DNA of 64,000 nt, from the NCBI GenBank assembly GCA_964632505.1, contig CAZWCE010000004.1, positions 62,001 through 126,000 on the forward strand, in the 5' to 3' direction. Shown here piece after piece: positions 17,283 to 25,968 of this stretch (the first letter of the stretch is position 1; each line of letters begins with the position of its first letter). The notes beneath the pieces are model-generated. The model was not told the origin of the DNA and did not search any database. It saw only the letters and a list, made by a program, of their open reading frames with translations. This DNA is from CAZWCE01 sp964632505 (GTDB lineage Bacteria > Planctomycetota > Planctomycetia > Pirellulales > Thermoguttaceae). The position numbers were made by a program, and so were the translations under genes.

Positions 17283-20200
17283 CTATTTCTCGTCGGCCTG
17301 CTTCATCGATCGACGGACCTTCATGCGGTATTCGGCCCTGGCCCGGCGGATCCAGCAACTCCGGCACTCGCACGGCTCTTGGTTGCAGGTGCCGAGCACG
17401 TCGACGCTGGTCACCGGCTCGTACGCCTCTCGAATCAACTTCGCCATTTTCTGGTAGCGTGGATCCTCAGGACGGTCCCAACCACCGGCGATCTGTCCCC
17501 AACCACCGTTCTCTTCCGGCAGAGGCGCTTTCAATAGGCGGCTTTCCGACGGAAGACTGATGTTCGCCAACGCGGCGATCGGCTGCTTGGCCAACTCCGA
17601 ACCGAAAAGCTCCCCGACGTAGCCTCGAAGCATTTTCTCCCCGTCGGGATCGATCTGCCGCCATTCCTGCTTGTTCCAGGAGTAATCGCCGAAATACTGA
17701 GCGTTCAAATCGAGCCAATAGATGACGCGGAGAAAGGCCTCGCGGTCGCGCTCGGCCAGTGAGGGATGGTGCTCGTCGCCTTCGAGCAAAAGCTTGCCGA
17801 GGCGTCCGGCGTGGGAGAAGTAGTCCATCGGCTTGCTCCGCGGCGTCTCGTGATTCCGGTAAGCGATCGAAACCAGGCCTTCGGTCTGCGTCAGGGCGTC
17901 GTAGGAAACGCTTCCCTGGATACGCCCCAGCTTCAGATCCTCCTGCCGCATCGTCCCCAATAGATTCAAGCCGCCCTCGGTGCTTTCCAGGCCATGGCAC
18001 TCGATGCAATACCGATCGAGCACCGGTTGCACGGTGCGGGTGAAACTCAGTCCTCCCTCGTACTTCGGCCCGACCGGCTTATCGAGCGAATGGTAGGTCA
18101 CCTTTTGGGGCATCGCCGCGGAGTAGGGAGTGCCGTGACGCGGTTCGTGACACCCCACGCAACTGACCTCTTCGTCGGGTTGGAGGTATACGAAGGAACG
18201 CATGCTCATCACGGCCATCTCGTTCTCATCGACCAATTGGAACAAAAGCGGCACGCCGGCAGGCGCCTCGAAGCCCACCGATCCGTCCTCGGCGACCGGT
18301 GCGGTCCCGAGAATCTCCTTGGGCAATTCGAACAACGTCGCGCTGCGGTCGGGCACCCGCTGGGTCGGTTGCTCGTAGATACGGACCACCCGGATCTTCT
18401 TGACCGAGTCTTCGGGGATCTTCTCGGTCGACTGGTACACGTTCTGCACATAGTATCGACCGGAGGCGTCGGGGGCGTCGAGGCGGTCGTCGTCCGGCAG
18501 CGCCGTCGGCAAGACGGGCGGCTTCTCGCGCGGGACGACCGGAATCGGAGAGAAGCAGGAGATGGTCGGGTCGCGATAGATCAGCTCCCGTCCGCCGAAA
18601 CGATCCACCAGAAAGATCGAAAACGCGTCTTTCGAGGAATGTCGCCCCTGCGGCTTCATCGATTCGGTCGAGTAGGCGACCAGAAAAAGATCCTCACTCA
18701 GCGCGACCGGGCCGGCGATCGCCCCATCGGGCCAAGTTCGCTGCGGCCAGTGTTCGGTTTCGGGGAACGAGAACTCCGGCGTGATGCGCTCGATCGGTTC
18801 CGGGCCGTCTTGGCCTTGGTGCTGATCGACCAGAATCAGCGAACCGGCCGTGTAATGGTGATGCGCCCCGGCGGTCGCGACCACCTTGTGACTGCCGGGG
18901 ACGACCTTCGCTTCGTAGAGCGAGCAGGGATTGATCGTGTAATTGCCGTAGAAATGGGCGGTGCCGGTGCCGTCGGGACGGATCGTCCAGAGACTCTGGT
19001 AGATCGTGTCGTGCCGATTGATGTAGTCCCAACGGGTCCAGAGGATGCGGCCGTCGGGCAACATGCTGGGGTCCCACTCGTTCGCTTCGCCGTGCACCAG
19101 CGGCACGATGTTGCTGCCGTCGGCGTCGCAACGATACAGCGTGTACGTGGGGCAGTAGCGTCTGCCGTGGTGGCAGCGCACTCCCCCTTGGTTCCGGGTG
19201 CTGACGAACGCGATACGCCCGTCGGCGAGATAGCAGGGATCGAAATCCTCGATCAGCACCGTCTCGCGACCGTACGCTCCCAAAAGCGGGTCGTCGGCGG
19301 TGCCGGTGATCTGGCGAAGCCCTTTCCCGTCGACACCGATCTCCCAGATGAAGAAACGGCGATATTCCGGCCGCGATTCCGCGGCGTGATTGCAGTACGA
19401 AAATAGAATCTTCTTGCCGTCGAACGAAAGATCCGGGTGTAGCACGGAGCCCTCGGGAAGATGATCTTCCAGAAGCACCTTCTCGATCGGCCGATCACTT
19501 TTCCAATCCTCCAGCACGACCAGGCCGTCGCCGATCCCGCTGTGCCGGCCGAGATACTGATCCGATTGGTGGGAAAAACCGGCGGGAGGACGCTTGGTGA
19601 TCAGTAATTGCTCGAAGTCGAGCAAGGGATGACTCAGGATGACGTCCCGGCGGAGCCGTCGTATCGCGAGGTAGAGATCGGTACTCGCTTCCGGAGCGAT
19701 GCCCGCCTCCGCCTGTTTTCGAAGCTCCCGGAACTGTTTTTCCCAAGCCGTGATGTCGACACCGCTTCGACCGACATAATCGAGGGTCTTCCGGGTCAAA
19801 ACGAGGGCCGCTTCGATCGCTTCGACGGAGACGCCGATCGATGCACTCTCCCGGGCCAGTGGGCCGTCTTGAATTCGGGTCTGCGACGTTCCGGGCGGAT
19901 GCGACCATTCCGAAACGCTGCTCTGCATCGCCGGTTGCTCGAGTGCCAAGTTTTCCTTCGCGTCGTCGAGCGCGTAGACCTGGACCTCATCGAGATGGAA
20001 AAAGTCCTTTTCCGGCAGGGCGAGGCGGACCAATCGAGCCGATTCGTTGTCCAATGCGATCTCCAGCGGCTTCCGATCGGTGCGGCCGAAGAAGGGAGCT
20101 CCCCGGTGCCGGAACACCTCGCGCCATTGTTTTCCGTCGTCGGAAAGCAAAAGTCGGATACCGACACTTCGGGTCGGGGCGTCGCAACGATTATAGACGA

Positions 20201-20609
20201 CCACTCGCCCGATCGGTTGCACCTCGCCGAGATCGACCTGCCACCAGGGAACTTCTTCGCCGCTGGTGTGGAACCCCCAGCCGCCGTCGATCAGACCGTC
20301 CACGGCGCCGGCGGCATCGAGCGCGGGGGTCATCTTTTGCTGAGGTTGCGGCGCAGTCCCCACGGGAATCGTCCCATCGGCCGCGGCACGGGAATTGTCG
20401 GTCGCCGGATAAGTTTTCAGCAGGGGCGCCTGGCGGAGCCATTCCTGGTGACGCATCTCGATCGTCTCCAGATTCCCTCCCGTTTCTTCCTTCGGGGCAT
20501 CGGCCGCGTGTAATGCGGAACTACCGAGAACGATCCACAGAACAAGGAAGCTTTTCGTAAAAAAAGCGGGAAAGCCAGTCCGACGGGAGGGGAGATGAAT
20601 AAACGGCAT
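17283..20609 (-). CDS. Secreted di-haem Hzs-alpha-like protein with an N-terminal discoidin-type domain
   Basis: This is an 1108-residue exported protein. GGAGAGG precedes the ATG at 20609, and a signal peptide (FLVLWIVLGSSALHA) follows. Residues about 70-190 resemble an F5/8 type C (discoidin/NPCBM) carbohydrate-binding domain (WWQVDLGEVQPIGRVVVYNR). The middle is a beta-propeller with repeated DGRI, DGSN and DGTG turns (about 330-750). Two c-type haem motifs follow: CVGCH at 817-821 and CIECH at 868-872. This propeller plus paired CxxCH order matches the HzsA-like family, named after the hydrazine-synthase alpha subunit, but no HzsB/C gene is near, so hydrazine chemistry is not supported. 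A periplasmic redox role, perhaps on a sugar-derived ligand, is inference. It is upstream of the BRCT-MerR-TPR gene in the same run. Confidence 0.88.
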   Translation of the reverse strand: MPFIHLPSRRTGFPAFFTKSFLVLWIVLGSSALHAADAPKEETGGNLETIEMRHQEWLRQAPLLKTYPATDNSRAAADGTIPVGTAPQPQQKMTPALDAAGAVDGLIDGGWGFHTSGEEVPWWQVDLGEVQPIGRVVVYNRCDAPTRSVGIRLLLSDDGKQWREVFRHRGAPFFGRTDRKPLEIALDNESARLVRLALPEKDFFHLDEVQVYALDDAKENLALEQPAMQSSVSEWSHPPGTSQTRIQDGPLARESASIGVSVEAIEAALVLTRKTLDYVGRSGVDITAWEKQFRELRKQAEAGIAPEASTDLYLAIRRLRRDVILSHPLLDFEQLLITKRPPAGFSHQSDQYLGRHSGIGDGLVVLEDWKSDRPIEKVLLEDHLPEGSVLHPDLSFDGKKILFSYCNHAAESRPEYRRFFIWEIGVDGKGLRQITGTADDPLLGAYGRETVLIEDFDPCYLADGRIAFVSTRNQGGVRCHHGRRYCPTYTLYRCDADGSNIVPLVHGEANEWDPSMLPDGRILWTRWDYINRHDTIYQSLWTIRPDGTGTAHFYGNYTINPCSLYEAKVVPGSHKVVATAGAHHHYTAGSLILVDQHQGQDGPEPIERITPEFSFPETEHWPQRTWPDGAIAGPVALSEDLFLVAYSTESMKPQGRHSSKDAFSIFLVDRFGGRELIYRDPTISCFSPIPVVPREKPPVLPTALPDDDRLDAPDASGRYYVQNVYQSTEKIPEDSVKKIRVVRIYEQPTQRVPDRSATLFELPKEILGTAPVAEDGSVGFEAPAGVPLLFQLVDENEMAVMSMRSFVYLQPDEEVSCVGCHEPRHGTPYSAAMPQKVTYHSLDKPVGPKYEGGLSFTRTVQPVLDRYCIECHGLESTEGGLNLLGTMRQEDLKLGRIQGSVSYDALTQTEGLVSIAYRNHETPRSKPMDYFSHAGRLGKLLLEGDEHHPSLAERDREAFLRVIYWLDLNAQYFGDYSWNKQEWRQIDPDGEKMLRGYVGELFGSELAKQPIAALANISLPSESRLLKAPLPEENGGWGQIAGGWDRPEDPRYQKMAKLIREAYEPVTSVDVLGTCNQEPCECRSCWIRRARAEYRMKVRRSMKQADEK

Positions 20610-20776
20610 GATGATCCTCTCCGTAGAGAAAAAAGGGGCGGGAAGGGAAATCGGTCGACGGCATAAGCGCAAATCCACACTATATATCATGTTACCGGAT
20701 CGTAATGCGACCGTCAATGTTTTTCGCCGCGATCGAGGGGAATGACACTTCCGGAGCCGATCAGGAAAATCGCGTC

Positions 20777-21739
20777 TCAACGACTCTCGTCATCGGAGAG
20801 TAATGCTTCCAAAGAATGAACTGCTTGGATAATCTTTTTCTTGTCCGGAGCTAGGTGTCGGGAGAAGGGTTCGGCGACATAATCGTCACAAATCCCCAGG
20901 GCGCCGAGAGCACATTTGATGCCCTTGATCACCGAGCCTTCCTTACTGCCGTGATAGTAGATGCCCTGGCCGAGCTGCACCACCTGCTCCTGCAATTGCT
21001 CGGCCTTGGCGCGCTCGTTGGAGGCGGCCGCTTCGTACAGGGCGACGAAAAGGGCCGGCACGAGATTCGCTCCGCCGGCGACCCCGCCGTGGCCGCCCAG
21101 GAGAACCGTCTCGGCCAGATGCCGCTCCGGACCGACCAGCAGCGAAAAATTCTCACGTTCCCGCACGACGTGATACGCCTGATGGAGATAGCCCATATAG
21201 CCGGAACTGTCCTTCAGGCCGATGATTTGACGGTGCTGAATCAGGCGTCGAAGCGTGTCGATCTCGAACGAGATCTTCGTATGGCTGGGCATATTGTACA
21301 GAAAGGTGGGCAAAGAAATCGCCTCGACGAAATGCTCCACGTACGAAGCCAGATCCTCCTGAGATGCGGGAAAATAATACGGCGCCGAGAGCACCGTCGC
21401 CGAAGCACCTACCTGCGCGGCATATTCGGCCAAATGCACCGATTCGGTATAGGAGGTGTCGGTCACCCCGACCAACACCGGAATCCGTCCGTCGACCTGG
21501 CGGCAGGTCCATTCGATCATCTTCCGGCGAAGTCGGTAGCTCAACCCCGGTCCTTCGCCGGTGGTCCCCAGAATGAACACGCCGTGAACGCCGCCGGCGA
21601 TCACATGTTCGATGAGGCGCTCCAGTCCTTGGGTATCGAGCGTATCCTGGGCGCGCAGCGGCGTGACCAGCGGCGGAATGATCCCCCGCAAAGGAAGCGA
21701 CAGCTCCTCATTTCTCAAGCTTTGCCATGGCCTATCCAT
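20777..21739 (-). CDS. Dihydrodipicolinate synthase/N-acetylneuraminate lyase family aldolase
   Basis: This is a 320-residue class I aldolase of the DapA/NanA family. GAGGAT precedes the ATG at 21739; the same frame runs upstream but that part is not protein-like. Signature residues are present: GTTGEG at 58-63 (pyruvate carboxyl binding), Tyr148 in LYNMPS, and the Schiff-base Lys176 in IIGLKDSSG. The enzyme should cleave or form a 2-keto acid through pyruvate. The neighbouring GntR/FCD regulator on the same strand suggests a catabolic sugar-acid or sialic-acid type role rather than lysine synthesis. The extended C-terminal 25 residues are helical. Confidence 0.92.
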   Translation of the reverse strand: MDRPWQSLRNEELSLPLRGIIPPLVTPLRAQDTLDTQGLERLIEHVIAGGVHGVFILGTTGEGPGLSYRLRRKMIEWTCRQVDGRIPVLVGVTDTSYTESVHLAEYAAQVGASATVLSAPYYFPASQEDLASYVEHFVEAISLPTFLYNMPSHTKISFEIDTLRRLIQHRQIIGLKDSSGYMGYLHQAYHVVRERENFSLLVGPERHLAETVLLGGHGGVAGGANLVPALFVALYEAAASNERAKAEQLQEQVVQLGQGIYYHGSKEGSVIKGIKCALGALGICDDYVAEPFSRHLAPDKKKIIQAVHSLEALLSDDESR

Positions 21740-21876
21740 GAAATGATCCTCGAATCGATGATCGGAGACGACTCCCGAAAACGTCCCGCGACGTGCCGCG
21801 TCGTACGGCCCCTCCCCCATTTTTTGCGCCAGTATAGGCGATCTCGCTCCGAGGCACCATACGGGGCGGCGAAAAA

Positions 21877-22647
21877 CTACCAACCGGATCGATGAACGGG
21901 ACGCGAGAGCTCCCTGAGGACCTCTTCCGGCATATCGAAGCGACGATGGTGTTGGAGAGAATGATCCCGACGGTCGGATTCCCGCAAGAGGTGCCGCAGT
22001 TCCCCCCGAACATGTTTGGCACTCCAGTGACGGGCCGAGTCGGCTTCGCCGTTCTCCAGCGCCCGAACGATCCACCGGTGCTCGGCTCGAACCAGCGTCA
22101 AATCGGCAAGAGGATAGGTCCGGTCGCGGGCTTCCAGGATGCGCGTTACCAGCCGGAGCTGGTCGACCAGGTGGAGAATGCGATGATTGCCCGAAGCTCG
22201 GGCCAACAGCATGTGGAACGAGAGGTCGATGGTTCGATACTCCGAAAGCGATTCGGACGCGATCGGTTCTCCCTTCGGGAGAGAGAGGCGATTGAGCCAA
22301 CGATCGAATCGCTCGTTGAGAAGGTGCAGTGAGGCGAGATCTTCTTCCGAGATGCGCCGCGCGGAAAGTGCGGCCCCTTGCCCTTCGATCGCTTCCAGCA
22401 GCTCGTAGAGGGAGACGATCTCCCCGCGTACCGGCCGATGGACCACGGTGCCGTATCGGGGAACCTGCTCCAAGAGTTCCAGAGATTGCAGTTGTCGGAT
22501 CGCCTCGCGCACGGGCATGCGCCCGATGCCATATCTCTCGGCGAGCCGGCTTTCGGAGACCCGGTCACCCGGCTTCAGTCGCCCGGTCAGAAGATCCTTT
22601 TCGAGCAAGGTCCGGGCTTTTTCGGCAAGGGTGAGAGGTTCGGACAT
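21877..22647 (-). CDS. GntR-family transcription regulator (FadR-type, FCD domain)
   Basis: This is a 256-residue regulator. GGAGAAG lies before the ATG. Residues about 5-70 are the GntR winged helix (KPGDRVSESRLAERYGIGRMPVREAIRQLQSLELL). Residues about 80-225 are an all-helical FCD ligand domain with the metal-site pattern D..FH near 142 and H near 190 and 212. Such proteins usually repress an adjacent catabolic gene and release it on binding an organic acid. The aldolase gene follows after 137 bases on the same strand and is the obvious target. A small hairpin (CCCCG and CGGGG at 22693-22711) lies upstream of this gene and could be part of an operator; that is a guess. Confidence 0.92.
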   Translation of the reverse strand: MSEPLTLAEKARTLLEKDLLTGRLKPGDRVSESRLAERYGIGRMPVREAIRQLQSLELLEQVPRYGTVVHRPVRGEIVSLYELLEAIEGQGAALSARRISEEDLASLHLLNERFDRWLNRLSLPKGEPIASESLSEYRTIDLSFHMLLARASGNHRILHLVDQLRLVTRILEARDRTYPLADLTLVRAEHRWIVRALENGEADSARHWSAKHVRGELRHLLRESDRRDHSLQHHRRFDMPEEVLRELSRPVHRSGW

Positions 22648-22860
22648 CGAGTCTTCTCCAGGGTAGGAAACGATTGGCGCACAGAGACGGAGCCCCGAGA
22701 GTTCTCCGGGGTTCCTGAGGGAGATTATCGGCGCAAGAGGCGGTCGACGACTTCTGGAATCGGGGGAATGATTTGAAACCCGACTGCGAGCCGACTGATC
22801 GTGTTTCCTTTGGCGATCGGGAGGATCTCGACGATTCCGCGGAAAAAATGCGTCGTATCG

Positions 22861-24510
22861 CTAATTTCGTGCGTGCGGCACCGTGAGACTCGTCTGGAAG
22901 GGAGCCGGATTTTTAGAAGATGGTGACGAAGCGGCCTCTGCCGGCAGTCGAGTTCCGCGAGCCCCGCCGGGGAGCTGCCGGCTTTCGAGACTGAGCGAAC
23001 GGGAAGCGGCCGATTGCCGAGTCGGGGATGCTGCGCCGCCGGCCAGTGCCCGACGAAACGCCTCCGAAGCGTTTTTCAGGACGATGATCTCACTGGGACT
23101 TTCCGGATCGCGGCACGACTTGATGATGCAGATCACCTCCGCCCCATCTTGCTGGCGACGTCGGATCTCCTCGAGCGTCGCCTGCTCTTTGGCCGTCATG
23201 CTTCCCGAGGAAGCCAAGCCGGCCGCTTCGGCGATGTCGGAGTCGATCTCGGCGTCGGGCGTCGGCATCGAGCGCGGCATCGAGGCGTTTTCGATCGCCG
23301 AGATGGTCGCCTGATCCGAAAGAGAGACACCGGCCGGAACGACGGAGCCCGAATCGGTGCGGCGCGACTGTTCGGCGAGTTGCAAGTTCTCCCCGCCGGG
23401 AGATTCATAGACGAACGCGAGTTGGTTCTGGTCGAGTTCTTGATGAATCGCCACCAGCGGTGCGAAAAGCCCTTCGTTGTCGCGCGGGTCGGCGGCATTA
23501 CAGACCCCCAGCAGATAGCCGTCGGTGGAGAACAATCCACCACCGCTTCTCCCCTGCACGGGAGCGCCGGTCACTTCCACATAAGCGAATTCGGTGGAGT
23601 GCACCCGATCGAGCGACTGAATCCGGTGCCGTCTCATGGTGGGCGTCGCCCCGCCGTCGCACCCGACGCTGAGGACTTCGTCGCCCACTTGAGCACGGTA
23701 TCCCCGCGGAGCGACCGGAATGGAAGCAACTTCGCCGGGCGGGGTGAAGATGACCAACCCCAGGTCGGTCTTGACGTCGTAATGCAGGCACTGTCCCGGC
23801 ACCTTGACCATCGAGCCTTCGCCGAACAAGTGCACCTCAATCGGCCCTTTGCCTTGGGAATCGCGGAAGATATGACCGCAGGTGAGGACCAGTGCCTTTC
23901 CCTGTCGGGCATCGATGATCGTGCCGGTGCCCCAACTGTGGCCCTGGGCATCCTCGATCCTTAACCGCACCGACGCGGAGACACACTGCCGTTCGCAAGA
24001 GTTCGGCATCATTTCGCGGCGAGCCGGAGCCAATGAATTCGATGCGGAACCGCGCGTTGGGGGGAGGGTCGCTTCAGGCGAAACACGCGAAAACGAGGCG
24101 GGCCGCACCTGCGAATCCCCCGGCGCGTCGAGGGCGAACGAATCGGGAAGCGACGAAGAAGGCCCCTTTTGACCGTCGTCGCGGGCCCGCATGGCCGTTT
24201 GGAACATCCTCTCCAAGCGGGGGCGCAACACGACCGGATCGCCGCCCCCGACCACCCGGTCGACCTCCTTCCCGTCGACGACCATGACGAAAGACGGCAT
24301 CGAGCTTACACCGTATTGTTTCGCTAAATCAGGATACCGGTCCACATCGATTTGCCGGATCGGGTAACCTTCCTCTTGCATCTTTTCGATCAGCGGCTTC
24401 ACCTGTCGGCAGGGAGCGCACCAAGTGGCGGTGAAATCGAGGAGCACGGCCTCTTCCGGGCCGCCGGATGTGCAGACAAGGACCGCCAGGGTCATTGAGA
24501 TACCTGTCAT
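22861..24510 (-). CDS. Thioredoxin-fold / trypsin-like serine protease fusion
   Basis: This is a 549-residue protein. GGAGG lies before the ATG. Residues about 21-108 are a thioredoxin domain with the redox site WCAPC (Cys31, Cys34) and cis-Pro in SSMPSFV. A flexible Ser/Pro linker follows. Residues about 172-375 are a trypsin/DegP-like protease with an intact triad: His213 in LTCGHIF, Asp249 in VKTDLGL, and Ser322 in GRSGGG. The last 150 residues are low-complexity and probably disordered. The N-terminal hydrophobic stretch (MTLAVLVC) may be a short signal peptide; if so the protein is periplasmic. Coupling a disulfide-active domain to a protease suggests quality control of oxidised proteins, which is inference. 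It is transcribed divergently from the Minf_1886 gene. Confidence 0.9.
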   Translation of the reverse strand: MTGISMTLAVLVCTSGGPEEAVLLDFTATWCAPCRQVKPLIEKMQEEGYPIRQIDVDRYPDLAKQYGVSSMPSFVMVVDGKEVDRVVGGGDPVVLRPRLERMFQTAMRARDDGQKGPSSSLPDSFALDAPGDSQVRPASFSRVSPEATLPPTRGSASNSLAPARREMMPNSCERQCVSASVRLRIEDAQGHSWGTGTIIDARQGKALVLTCGHIFRDSQGKGPIEVHLFGEGSMVKVPGQCLHYDVKTDLGLVIFTPPGEVASIPVAPRGYRAQVGDEVLSVGCDGGATPTMRRHRIQSLDRVHSTEFAYVEVTGAPVQGRSGGGLFSTDGYLLGVCNAADPRDNEGLFAPLVAIHQELDQNQLAFVYESPGGENLQLAEQSRRTDSGSVVPAGVSLSDQATISAIENASMPRSMPTPDAEIDSDIAEAAGLASSGSMTAKEQATLEEIRRRQQDGAEVICIIKSCRDPESPSEIIVLKNASEAFRRALAGGAASPTRQSAASRSLSLESRQLPGGARGTRLPAEAASSPSSKNPAPFQTSLTVPHARN

Positions 24511-24941
24511 GTTGAGCCTCCATTCTCCCGAGTTCCGCCCCTCCTGGGCGGCAACGGCAGGTCGCGAAATGCGTGATCAGATAGGAATTGTGGGGAGTCG
24601 AAAACAAGCCGGAAATTCGACCGACGAAATCCTCACTCGCCGGTTCGTTCACAGGTTCGTCGCATTTTAGCCGGATGAGCGGGAAGCCGCAATCTCAATT
24701 TCCACGATAACCTTTCCCCTTCGAGCTCCGCCCTCTCTCCGAGCCCGCAACTTGCGTCACCAATCCCTGAAAAAGGGGGAAAAATATCACTGGACGGATT
24801 TTTTCCCGTTCTTTACAATGGAGAGATATATCGATGCTTGCTCGAGTTGTCCCCTCTCATGGGAGTCGCGACGGTCTTCCTTACCGAGTTCTACTTCCAT
24901 CACGTTTCTCCGGCCGTTTGAAATCCCGAAATTGATCCAAT
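24511..24941. other. Divergent intergenic region
   Basis: These 431 bases separate two divergent genes. A sigma-70-like pair for the plus gene is described separately. I see no coding frame with a ribosome site. Confidence 0.5.
24791..24819 (+). promoter_or_regulatory. Possible sigma-70-type promoter of the Minf_1886 gene
   Basis: TGGACG (24791-24796) and TACAAT (24814-24819) are 17 bases apart. They match the TTGACA/TATAAT consensus at four and five positions. Transcription would begin near 24826, giving a leader of about 115 bases. The call rests on motif match only. Confidence 0.4.
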
Positions 24942-25376
24942 ATGTTCCAACACCCGCATCAGCAGCTCGCCGAATTGCTCAAAAAGGATCCCCGTTACAA
25001 ACTTGATGCCTACGGTTTCGTGTTCGATGCCCTCGGCTACGCCCACAACACCCTCCAAATGGGACAGAATTGCCCCAGCGAGCCGTTCGAAGAGGGAGAT
25101 GAGGACGACGATGAGCCGAAACCTCACATCACGGGACAGGAACTCAGTGAAGCGGTGCGGCTTTTCGCGCTGGAACAATACGGTTACATGGCCAAAACGG
25201 TGCTGAACAGTTGGGGAATCCGATCGACCGACGACATCGGGCAGATCGTCTTCAACCTGATTCGCATCGGACGCATGCGAAAAACAACCCGAGATCGGAT
25301 CGAAGACTTCCAAGATGTCTACGATTTCGACGTCGTCTTCGATCAGGAATTCAAAATCGATCCCACTTCCGGATAA
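24942..25376 (+). CDS. Minf_1886-family protein
   Basis: This is a 144-residue soluble protein matching the small conserved family named Minf_1886. Key stretches are DPRYKLDAYGFVFDALGY near 16-34, an acidic patch (EEGDEDDDE) near 50, the helix HITGQELSEAVRLFALEQYG near 62-81, and VFNLIRIGRM near 101. The family is common in Planctomycetes and Verrucomicrobia and has no assigned function to my knowledge. No clear ribosome site precedes the ATG at 24942. It stands alone, with a long gap after it. Confidence 0.85.
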   Translation: MFQHPHQQLAELLKKDPRYKLDAYGFVFDALGYAHNTLQMGQNCPSEPFEEGDEDDDEPKPHITGQELSEAVRLFALEQYGYMAKTVLNSWGIRSTDDIGQIVFNLIRIGRMRKTTRDRIEDFQDVYDFDVVFDQEFKIDPTSG

Positions 25377-25968
25377 TCCCGCCGTCTTTCCCCTTTTTCC
25401 GGGTAAGATCCTTTTTTCCGACGGGAACCCAGGAATATCGCCGACATTGCAGTCCTGACGATTCTGCGAACCAAACCGGTTCATGGCCGTCTCGCGGGGG
25501 GTAGAATCTGCTTCGCTCCCCTCTGGGAGAGTAGAGCCTTTCTCGATTTTGCGAGATTTACCACTTCCGAAAGACGCACTTTGCCGAAGAAGGGAAATCG
25601 TCCATTTTCCTCTCAAGGGAATCTCAAGGGAAATCGACTGCATTTTCCCGCCGGAATCCTTCGAAAAGTCTCTTCAGCCACCGCCCGACCGAAATAGGAT
25701 TCTATAATTCCGATAAGCCCCTCCCCTTAAAAGCAAGGGGTTTTTTCGCGAGGCATCGAACCGTTTTCTTCGCGGAATCAGAAGGGTGACGATGCGTTTT
25801 TCTCGACGGGTTGGGGATCTCTCCTTTTCCCACAACCGCGAGAGAGAAAGGCAAGGAGTCGGGACTCCTTCTATACCTTATGGCTGGGCATAAGGGCAAC
25901 CGTGTCGTTGCGAATCGCAAACAATGGTCGAGATGGGCGTGCGCAGGACGCCTCTGGAGATGGAAAGA
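25377..25968. other. Intergenic region with an orphan terminator
   Basis: These 592 bases hold no believable protein gene. An 11-base tandem repeat (TCTCAAGGGAA twice) lies at 25611-25632. A strong plus-strand terminator lies at 25723-25746, about 350 bases past the previous stop, with TATAAT at 25703-25708 just before it. The stretch could encode a small RNA, or carry the leader of the next gene; I recognise no RNA family. Confidence 0.5.
25723..25746 (+). terminator. Rho-independent terminator, orphan
   Basis: The stem is CCCCTT (25723-25728) and AAGGGG (25735-25740), with loop AAAAGC and six T directly after. The form is textbook, but the nearest upstream plus-strand stop codon is about 350 bases away. 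Confidence 0.7.

Noticed and set aside
17283..20609. Interpretation as true hydrazine synthase alpha subunit
   Set aside because: The family name fits the domain order, but hzsB and hzsC are absent and the accessory domains differ from those of anammox enzymes.
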